A DNA stretch of 64,000 nucleotides from Lepidurus packardi. Its lineage: Eukaryota; Arthropoda; Branchiopoda; Notostraca; Triopsidae. The stretch lies in assembly GCA_023053545.1 (NCBI GenBank), contig JAKZAN010000158.1, positions 1 through 64,000 on the forward strand, written 5' to 3'. Position numbers and translations under genes: made by a program. This document shows, piece after piece, positions 56,826-64,000 of the stretch (within the stretch, counting starts at the first letter, position 1; every line of letters begins with the position of its first letter). The notes under the pieces are model-generated. The model searched no databases and was not told the origin of the DNA. It saw nothing but the letters and a program-made list of their open reading frames with translations.

Positions 56826-59600
56826 CCATAAGGATATAATTTAGTCTGTAAGGATTTAATTAAGTCCGTAATGAATTAATTCAGTCCGTAAGGAATAACT
56901 TCAGTACGTAAGGAAATAATTCAGTCCGTAATGGATTAATTAAGTCCGTAATGAATTAATTCAGTCCGTAAGGAATTAATAAAATCCGTACGGAATTAAT
57001 AAAATCCGTACGGAATTAATTCAGACCGTAAGGAATTAATTCAGTCCGTAAGGAATTAATTCAGTCCGTAATGAATTAATTCTGTCCGTAAGGAATTAAT
57101 TCATTCCGTAAGGAATTAATTCAGTCCGTAAGGAATTAATTCAGTCCGTAAGGAATTAATTCAGTCCGTAAGGAAATATTTCAGTCCGTAAGGAATTAAT
57201 TCAGTAAGAAAGGAATTCAATCAATCCTAAAGAATTAATTCAGTCCGTAAGGAAATATTTCAGTCCGTAAGGAATTAATTCAGTCCGTAAGGAATTAATT
57301 AAGTCCGTAAGGAATTAATTCAGTCCGTAAGGAATTAATTCTGTCCGTAAGGATGTATTTCAGCCCGTAAGGTATTAATTCAGTCCGTAAGGAATTAATT
57401 CAGTCCGTAATGGATTAATTAAGTCCGTAATGAATTATTTCAGTCCGTAAGGAATTAATTCAGTCCGTAAGGAATTCATTCAGTCCGTAAGGAATTAATT
57501 CAGTAAGAAAGGAATTCAATCAATCCTAAATAATTAATTCAGTCCGTAAGGAGCTAATTCAGTCCGTAAGGAATTAATTCAGTAAGAAAGGAATTCAATC
57601 AATCCTAAATAATTAATTCAGTCCGTAAGGAGCTAATTCAGTCCGTAAGGAATTATTTCAGTCCGTAATTAATTCATTCATTCCTTACGGAATTAATTAA
57701 GTCCATAAGGAATTAGTTTAGTCTGTAAGGATTTAATTAAGTCCGTAATGAATTAATTCAGTCCGTAAGGAATAACTTCAGTACGTAAGGAAATAATTCA
57801 GTCCGTAATGGATTAATTAAGTCCGTAATGAATTAATTCAGTCCGTTAATAATTAATTCAGTCCGAAATGAATTAATTCAGTCCGTAAGGTATTAATTCA
57901 GTAAGTAAGGTATTAATTCAGTCCGTAAGGAATTAATTCAGTCCGTAAGGAATTAATTCAGTCCGTAAGGAATTAATTCAGTCCGTAAGGAATTAATTCA
58001 GTTAGTAATCGATTAATTAAGTCCGTAATGAATTAATTCAGTCCGTATGAAATTAATTCAGTCCGTAAGGAATTAATTAAGCAATTAATTATGTCCGTAA
58101 GGAATTAATTCAGTCCGTAAGGAATTATTTCAGTCCGTAATTAATTAATTCATTCCTTACGGAATTAATTAAGTCCATAAGGAATTAATTCAGTCTGTAA
58201 GGATTTAATTAAGTCCGTAATGAATTAATTCAGTCCGTAAGTATTTAATTCAGTCCGTAAGGAATTAATTCAGTCCGTAAGGAATTAATTCAGTCCGTAA
58301 GGAATTAATTCAGTCCGTAAGGAATTATTTCAGTCCGTAATTAATTCATTCATTCCGTAAGGAATTAATAAAATCCGTACGGAATTAATTCAGACCGTAA
58401 GGAATTAATTCAGTCCGTAAGGAATTAATTCAGTCCGTAAGGAATTAATTCAGTCAGTAAGGAATTAATTCAGTCCGTAAGGAATTAACTCAGTCCGTAA
58501 GGAATTAATTCAGTCCGTAAGGAGTTAATTCAGTCTGTAAGGTATTAATTCAGTCCATAAGGTATTAAATCAGTCCGTAAGGAATTAATTCAGTCCGTAA
58601 GGAATTAATTCAGTCCGTAAGGAATTAATTCAGTCCGTAAGGAATTATTTCAGTCCGTAAGGAATTAATTCAGTAAGAAAGGAATTCAATCAATCCTAAA
58701 GAATTAATTCAGTCCGTAAGGAAATATTTCAGTCCGTAAGGAATTAATTCAATCCGTAAGGAATTAATTCAGTCCGTAAGGAATTAATTCAGTCCGTAAA
58801 GTATTAATTCAGTCCGTAAGGTATTATTTTATTCCGTAAGGAATTAATTCAGTCCGTAAGGAATTAATTCAGTCCGTAAGGAATAAGTTCAGTACGTAAG
58901 GAATTAATTCAGTCCGTAATCGATTAATTAAGTCCGTAATGAATTAATTCAGTCCGTAATCGATTAATTAAGTCCGTAATGAATTAATTCAGTCCGTATG
59001 AAATTAATTCAGTCCGTAAGGAATTAATTAAGGAATTAATTCAGTCCGTAAGGAATTAATTCAGTCCGTAAGGAATTGATTCGGTCCGTAAGGATTTAAT
59101 TCAGTCCGTAAGGTATTAATTCAGTCCGTAAGGAATTCATTCAGTCCGTAAGGAATTAATTCAGTCCGTAAGGAACTAATTCAGTCCGTAAGGAATTAAT
59201 TCAGTCCGTAAGGAATTAATTCAATCCGTAAGGAATTAATTCAGTCCGTAAGGAATTAATTCAGTCCGTAAGGTATTAATTCAGTCCGTAAAGAATTAAT
59301 TCAGTCCGTAAGGAATTAATTCAGTCCGTAAGGAATTAATTCAGTCCGTAATCGATTAATTAAGTCCGTAATGAATTAATTCAGTCCGTATGAAATTAAT
59401 TCAGTCCGTAAGGAATTAATTAAGGAATTAATTCAGTCCGTAAGGAATTAATTAAGGAATTAATTCAGTCCGTAAGGAATTAATTCAGTCCGTAAGGAAT
59501 TAATTCGGTCCGTAAGGATTTAATTCAGTCCGTAAGGTATTAATTCAGTCCGTAAGGAATTAATTCAGTCCGTAAGGAATTAATTCAGTCCGTAAGGAAT
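56826..59600 (+). repeat. Large duplication (offset 3.58-3.64 kb), copy 1
   Basis: Recurs at 60421-63230. It runs from GTCCATAAGG through AATAAAATCCGTACGG (double here, single in copy 2), the tandem AGTAAGAAAGG/AGGAGCTAATT pair (57504 on), GTCCGTTAATAATT (57841), AAGCAATTAATTATG, the core at 58155, GTAAGTATTT, GGTATTATTTTATTCCG (58821), a double AATCGATT string and TTAATTCGG. Offsets step through 3,595, 3,575, 3,615 and 3,635, each step a whole number of monomers. Confidence 0.83.
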
Positions 59601-60420
59601 TAATTCAGTCCGTAAGGAATAAGTTCAGTACGTAAGGAATTAATTCAGTTAGTAATCGATTAATTAAGTCCGTAATGAATTAATTCAGTCCGTATGAAAT
59701 TAATTCAGTCCGTAAGGAATTAATTAAGGAATTAATTCAGTCCATAAGGAATTAATTCAGTCTGTAAGGATTTAATTAAGTCCGTAATGAATTAATTCAG
59801 TCCGTAAGGATTTAATTCAGTCCGTAAGGAATTAATTCAGTCCGTAAGGAATTAATTCAGTCCGTAAGGAATTAATTCAGTCCGTAAGGAAATATTTCAG
59901 TCCGTAAGGAATTAATTCAGTAAGAAAGGAATTCAATGAATCCTAAAGAATTAATTCAGTCCGTAAGGAAATATTTCAGTCCGTACGGAATTAATTCAGT
60001 CCGTAAGGGATTAATTCAGTCCGTAAGGAATTAATTAAGTCCGTAAGGAATTAATTCAGTCCATAAGGAATTAATTCAGTCCGTAAGGAAATATTTCAGT
60101 CCGTAAGGAATTAAGTCAGTCCGTAAGGAATTAATTCAGTCCGTAAGGAATTAATTCAGTCCGTAAGGAATAAGTTCAGAACGTAAGGAATTAATTCAGT
60201 CCGTAATGAATTAATTCAGTCCGTAATGGACTAATTAAGTCCGTAATGAATTAATTCAGTCCGTATGAAATTAATTCAGTCCGTAAGGAATTCATTCAGT
60301 CCGTAAGGAATTAATTCAGTCCGTAAGGAATTAATTCAGTCTGTAAGGAATTAATTCAGTCCGTAAGGAATTAATTCAGTCTGTAAGGAATTAATTCAGT
60401 CCGTAAGGAATTAATTCAGT
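59601..60420 (+). repeat. Monomer array between the two 3.6-kb copies
   Basis: Contains GGAATAAGTTCAGTACG, TTAGTAATCG, a 32-bp monomer, a GTCCATAAGG/GTCTGTAAGG pair without an inverted core in front of it (about 59751), and an AGTAAGAAAGG pair whose second half reads AATGAATCC (about 59937) instead of AATCAATCC. Two GTCTGTAAGGAATT monomers occur near 60340-60390. No coding or RNA-like sequence is seen. Confidence 0.65.
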
Positions 60421-63230
60421 CCATAAGGAATTAATTTAGTCTGTAAGGATTTAATTAAGTCCGTAATGAATTAATTCAGTCCGTAAGGAATAACTTCAGT
60501 ACGTAAGGAATTAATTCAGTCCGTAATGGATTAATTAATTCCGTAATGAATTAATTCAGTCCGTAAGGAATTAATAAAATCCGTACGGAATTAATTCAGA
60601 CCGTAAGGAATTAATTCAGTCCGTAAGGAATTAATTCAGTCCGTAATGAATTAATTCTGTCCGTAAGGAATTAATTCATTCCGTAAGGAATTAATTCAGT
60701 CCGTAAGGAATTAATTCAGTCCGTAAGGAATTAATTCAGTCCGTAAGGAAATATTTCAGTCCGTAAGGAATTAATTCAGTAAGAAAGGAATTCAATCAAT
60801 CCTAAAGAATTAATTCAGTCCGTAAGGAAATATTTCAGTCCGTAAGGAATTAATTCAGTCCGTAAGGAATTAATTAAGTCCGTAAGGAATTAATTCAGTC
60901 CGTAAGGAATTAATTCTGTCCGTAAGGATGTATTTCAGCCCGTAAGGTATTAATTCAGTCCGTAAGGAATTAATTCAGTCCGTAATGGATTAATTAAGTC
61001 CGTAATGAATTATTTCAGTCCGTAAGGAATTAATTCAGTCCGTAAGGAATTCATTCAGTCCGTAAGGAATTAATTCAGTAAGAAAGGAATTCAATCAATC
61101 CTAAATAATTAATTCAGTCCGTAAGGAGCTAATTCAGTCCGTAAGGAATTAATTCAGTAAGAAAGGAATTCAATCAATCCTAAATAATTAATTCAGTCCG
61201 TAAGGAGCTAATTCAGTCCGTAAGGAATTAATTCTGTCCGTAAGGAATTAATTCAGTCCGTAAGGAATTATTTCAGTCCGTAATTAATTCATTCATTCCT
61301 TACGGAATTAATTAAGTCCATAAGGAATTAGTTTAGTCTGTAAGGATTTAATTAAGTCCGTAATGAATTACTTCAGTCCGTAAGGAATAACTTCAGTACG
61401 TAAGGAAATAATTCAGTCCGTAATGGATTAATTAAGTCCGTAATGAATTAATTCAGTCCGTTAATAATTAATTCAGTCCGAAATGAATTAATTCAGTCCG
61501 TAAGGTATTAATTCAGTAAGTAAGGTATTAATTCAGTCCGTAAGGAATTAATTCAGTCCGTAAGGAATTAATTCAGTCCGTAAGGAATTAATTCAGTCCG
61601 TAAGGAATTAATTCAGTCCGTAAGGAATTAATTCAGTTAGTAATCGATTAATTAAGTCCGTAATGAATTAATTCAGTCCGTATGAAATTAATTCAGTCCG
61701 TAAGGAATTAATTAAGCAATTAATTATGTCCGTAAGGAATTAATTCAGTCCGTAAGGAATTATTTCAGTCCGTAATTAATTAATTCATTCCTTACGGAAT
61801 TAATTAAGTCCATAAGGAATTAATTCAGTCTGTAAGGATTTAATTAAGTCCGTAATGAATTAATTCAGTCCGTAAGTATTTAATTCAGTCCGTAAGGAAT
61901 TAATTCAGTCCGTAAGGAATTAATTCAGTCCGTAAGGAATTAATTCAGTCCGTAAGGAATTATTTCAGTCCGTAATTAGTTCATTCATTCCGTAAGGAAT
62001 TAATAAAATCCGTACGGAATTAATTCAGACCGTAAGGAATTAATTCAGTCCGTAAGGAATTAATTCAGTCCGTAAGGAATTAATTCAGTCAGTAAGGAAT
62101 TAATTCAGTCCGTAAGGAATTAACTCAGTCCGTAAGGAATTAATTCAGTCCGTAAGGAGTTAATTCAGTCTGTAAGGTATTAATTCAGTCCATAAGGTAT
62201 TAATTCAGTCCGTAAGGAATTAATTCAGTCCGTAAGGAATTAATTCAGTCCGTAAGGAATTAATTCAGTCCGTAAGGAATTATTTCAGTCCGTAAGGAAT
62301 TAATTCAGTAAGAAAGGAATTCAATCAATCCTAAAGAATTAATTCAGTCCGTAAGGAAATATTTCAGTCCGTAAGGAATTAATTCAATCCGTAAGGAATT
62401 AATTCAGTCCGTAAGGAATTAATTCAGTCCGTAAGGTATTAATTCAGTCCGTAAGGTATTATTTTATTCCGTAAGGAATTAATTCAGTCCGTAAGGAATT
62501 AATTCAGTCCGTAAGGAATAAGTTCAGTACGTAAGGAATTAATTCAGTCCGTAATCGATTAATTAAGTCCGTAATGAATTAATTCAGTCCGTAATCGATT
62601 AATTAAGTCCGTAATGAATTAATTCAGTCCGTATGAAATTAATTCAGTCCGTAAGGAATTAATTAAGGAATTAATTCAGTCCGTAAGGAATTAATTCAGT
62701 CCGTAAGGAATTGATTCGGTCCGTAAGGATTTAATTCAGTCCGTAAGGTATTAATTCAGTCCGTAAGGAATTAATTCAGTCCGTAAGGAATTAATTCAGT
62801 CCGTAAGGAACTAATTCAGTCCGTAAGGAATTAATTCAGTCCGTAAGGAATTAATTCAATCCGTAAGGAATTAATTCAGTCCGTAAGGAATTAATTCAGT
62901 CCGTAAGGTATTAATTCAGTCCGTAAGGAATTAATTCAGTCCGTAAGGAATTAATTCAGTCCGTAAGGAATTAATTCAGTCCGTAATCGATTAATTAAGT
63001 CCGTAATGAATTAATTCAGTCCGTATGAAATTAATTCAGTCCGTAAGGAATTAATTAAGGAATTAATTCAGTCCGTAAGGAATTAATTAAGGAATTAATT
63101 CAGTCCGTAAGGAATTAATTCAGTCCGTAAGGAATTAATTCGGTCCGTAAGGATTTAATTCAGTCCGTAAGGTATTAATTCAGTCCGTAAGGAATTAATT
63201 CAGTCCGTAAGGAATTAATTCAGTCCGTAA
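60421..63230 (+). repeat. Large duplication (offset 3.58-3.64 kb), copy 2
   Basis: Second copy of 56826-59600. It has gained two monomers near 61221 and another near 61601, and lost one AATAAAATCCGTACGG monomer. GTAATTAGTTCATTCATTCCG (about 61973) differs from copy 1 (GTAATTAATTCATT, about 58337) by one base; this AGTT form is then carried into the 564-bp tandem at the window end. Confidence 0.83.
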
Positions 63231-63952
63231 GGAATTATTTCAGTCCGTAATTAGTTCATTCATTCCGTAAGGAATTAATAAAATCCGTACGGAATTAATT
63301 CAGACCGTAAGGAATTAATTCAGTCCGTAAGGAATTAATTCAGTCCGTAAGGAATTAATTCAGTCAGTAAGGAATTAATTCAGTCCGTAAGGAATTAATT
63401 CAGTCCGTAAGGAATTAATTCAATCCGTAAGGAATTAATTCAGTCCGTAAGGAATTAATTCAGTCCGTAAGGTATTAATTCAGTCCGTAAGGAATTAATT
63501 CAGTCCGTAAGGAATTAATTCAGTCCGTAAGGAATTAATTCAGTCCGTAATCGATTAATTAAGTCCGTAATGAATTAATTCAGTCCGTATGAAATTAATT
63601 CAGTCCGTAAGGAATTAATTAAGGAATTAATTCAGTCCGTAAGGAATTAATTAAGGAATTAATTCAGTCCGTAAGGAATTAATTCAGTCCGTAAGGAATT
63701 AATTCGGTCCGTAAGGATTTAATTCAGTCCGTAAGGTATTAATTCAGTCCGTAAGGAATTAATTCAGTCCGTAAGGAATTAATTCAGTCCGTAAGGAATT
63801 ATTTCAGTCCGTAATTAGTTCATTCATTCCGTAAGGAATTAATAAAATCCGTACGGAATTAATTCAGACCGTAAGGAATTAATTCAGTCCGTAAGGAATT
63901 AATTCAGTCCGTAAGGAATTAATTCAGTCAGTAAGGAATTAATTCAGTCCGT
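62821..63952 (+). repeat. Tandem duplication, 2 x 564 bp
   Basis: Anchors at an offset of 564: AATCGATT string (62981/63545), AATTCAATCCG (about 62857/63421), GTAATTAGTT (63247/63811), AATAAAATCCGTACGG, and two 32-bp monomers per copy. Copy 2 ends near 63952, where GGTATT replaces GGAATT, and the last 48 bp of the window return to the GGTATTATTTTATTCCG order seen near 62450. Confidence 0.83.
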
Positions 63953-64000
63953 AAGGTATTAATTCAGTCCGTAAGGTATTATTTTATTCCGTAAGGAATT

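Larger units (their letters stand above)
53495..57530 (+). repeat. Tandem duplication, period 1,942 bp, about 2.08 copies
   Basis: Sequence 53495-55590 recurs at 55437-57530. Anchors at an offset of 1,942: AATCCTAAATAATTTATT (53639/55581), doubled cores (53760, 53800 / 55702, 55742), T-rich islands (53846/55788 and 54507/56449), doubled AATAAAATCCGTACGG (near 55040/56982) and GCCCGTAAGGTATT. A difference is TTAATTCAG against TTATTTCAG near 53551/55493. Each copy contains a nested 661-bp-offset duplication. Confidence 0.85.
316..61797 (-). repeat. Recurrent inverted monomer core (CCTTACGG), about 79 sites
   Basis: The core CCTTACGG is the reverse complement of CCGTAAGG. Starts read by eye: 316, 888, 1389, 1821, 2213, 2513, 2945, 3565, 4163, 4735, 5236, 5808, 6309, 6681, 7073, 7573, 8005, 8625, 9223, 9795, 10296, 10868, 11369, 11801, 12281, 12661, 13093, 13573, 14231, 14671, 15103, 15635, 16207, 16739, 17371, 17949, 18429, 18909, 19521, 20099, 20758, 22413, 25289, 26886, 28104, 32098, 33416, 35093, 35525, 35805, 36621, 37577, 38413, 38833, 39573, 40393, 44811, 46894, 48625, 50028, 51403, 52062, 53281, 53760, 53800, 54461, 54764, 55702, 55742, 56403, 56706, 57683, 58155, 61298, 61790. 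One-mismatch forms: 30940, 42125, 54421, 56363. The left flank is nearly always GTAATTAAT(T/C)... ending CATT, and the right flank AATTAATTAAGTCCATAAGG. Confidence 0.9.
1..64000 (+). repeat. 20-bp satellite DNA array, continuous across window
   Basis: The window is a head-to-tail array of the 20-bp monomer GTCCGTAAGGAATTAATTCA, about 3,200 copies, running off both ends. The commonest differences are one to three substitutions in the right half (GGTATT, GGATTT, AATGAATT, TATGAAATT, AACTAATT, TAAGTT). Each monomer has one CpG and the perfect 10-bp palindrome GAATTAATTC. Rare length variants (12, 19, 21, 32 bp) shift the phase. The monomer has TAA at bases 6-8 and 14-16 on this strand and TGA and TAA on the other; with a 20-bp period these close all frames every 60 bp, so the array is non-coding. 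No stretch longer than about 45 bp departs from the monomer. Organisation is that of eukaryotic heterochromatic satellite; the host cannot be named from sequence alone. Confidence 0.98.
35101..64000 (+). repeat. Satellite domain 3 (AATAAAATCCGTACGG, TTAGAAATCG, AAGCAATTAATTGTG variants)
   Basis: AATCGATT monomers return at about 35.4 kb. New variants appear or become common: AATAAAATCCGTACGG (also in the 480-bp array of domain 1), CAGACCG/CAGACAG, TTAGTAATCG and TTAGAAATCG from 41 kb, AAGCAATTAATTGTG from 42 kb, AATAGATT-GTAACG from 45 kb, AAATATTTCAG from 42 kb, and AGGAGCTAATT from 53 kb. Duplications of about 0.85, 0.82, 2.45, 1.40, 1.94, 3.6 and 0.56 kb tile the domain. The 45-bp T-rich islands at 53.8-56.5 kb are its only clearly foreign-looking sequence. 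Confidence 0.75.

Noticed and set aside
316-61797. Inverted cores as intrinsic transcription terminators
   Set aside because: The arms are AT-rich and 26 bp apart, with no T-run directly after the second arm. Only the islands at 53.8-56.5 kb bring a T8 run nearby, and there it is about 90 bp away.
1-64000. Open reading frames
   Set aside because: Stop triplets in the monomer fall in all three frames on both strands every 60 bp. Only short gaps appear where variants such as GTGAGG or TATGAAATT remove a TAA, and none shows codon bias or a start with a ribosome-binding site distinct from the repeat's own AAGGAA.
1-64000. Ribosome-binding-site-like AAGGAATTAATTCAGTC strings
   Set aside because: TAAGGAA resembles a Shine-Dalgarno motif but occurs in nearly every monomer with no following open frame, so it is a by-product of the repeat.
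1-64000. CRISPR array
   Set aside because: Repeats are directly adjacent with no unique spacers, and no cas gene is present.
1-64000. Telomeric repeat
   Set aside because: The monomer is 20 bp and contains no TTAGGG, TTAGG, TTTAGGG or similar G-rich tandem.
1-64000. CENP-B box
   Set aside because: The required TTCG....A..CGGG pattern was not found. The nearest string, TTCGGTCCGTAAGG near 36518 and 59507, does not fit. A centromeric role is neither supported nor excluded.
1-64000. tRNA, rRNA or other structured RNA genes
   Set aside because: No non-repetitive segment is long enough to hold one, and the only stems are those created by the inverted cores and the AATTAATT palindromes.
1-64000. 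AT-rich iteron-type replication origin
   Set aside because: Direct 20-bp repeats are reminiscent of iterons, but thousands of copies with no replication gene or GC-rich boundary do not fit a plasmid or phage origin.

Overview
The whole 64,000-bp window is one block of satellite DNA. It is built from about 3,200 head-to-tail copies of a 20-bp monomer, best written GTCCGTAAGGAATTAATTCA (35% G+C). I found no protein gene, RNA gene, transposon or CRISPR array. The monomer carries two in-frame-capable stop triplets on each strand, and because 20 is not a multiple of 3 these stops fall in all three frames every 60 bp. An uninterrupted array this long points to eukaryotic heterochromatin (centromeric, pericentromeric, subtelomeric or sex-chromosome type) rather than a bacterial genome. 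That is inference from layout; nothing in the sequence identifies the species.

The array is organised in layers. Layer 1 is the monomer with about a dozen recurring variants: GGTATT, GGATTT, AATGAATT, TATGAAATT, AATCGATT, GTACG, CTGTCCGTGAGGATG, a 32-bp form with 12 extra bases, and a 39-bp AAGAAAGG-AATCAATCC form. Layer 2 is a recurring short inversion of the monomer core (CCTTACGG on the + strand), seen about 79 times and always followed by two monomers whose CpG has decayed (GTCCATAAGG, then GTCTGTAAGG). Layer 3 is higher-order tandem duplications that copy fixed strings of variants. Reading variants as markers gives periods of 480, 564, 661, about 820, 1,039, 1,073, 1,104, 1,137, 1,292, 1,403, 1,942, 2,150, about 2,450, about 3,600 and 5,060 bp, several nested in one another.

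Layout. Domain 1 (1 to about 20.2 kb) has inverted cores every 300-660 bp and many AATCGATT monomers. It holds three copies of a large unit (1-3847, 3848-8907, 8908-11474), then duplications of 1,292 and 1,104 bp, and a 2,150-bp duplication containing a perfect 3 x 480-bp array. Domain 2 (about 20.2-35.1 kb) lacks AATCGATT, is rich in GAATTCATT and GTGAGGATG monomers, and is built of 1.2-2.9-kb units sharing a rigid module: a GTGAGAAAGG monomer exactly 179 bp before an inverted core in the last seven units. Domain 3 (about 35.1-64 kb) regains AATCGATT, adds AATAAAATCCGTACGG, TTAGAAATCG and AAGCAATTAATTGTG variants, and contains the only clearly non-monomeric sequence, four copies of a 45-bp T-rich island inside a 1,942-bp duplication.

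There are no genes to work together. What the window records is repeated unequal exchange and segmental amplification of variant-tagged monomer strings. Offsets between copies can be reconciled almost to the base by counting whole-monomer gains and losses. All periods, boundaries and identities were obtained by eye and should be confirmed by self-alignment; block edges are good to roughly one monomer unless stated otherwise.
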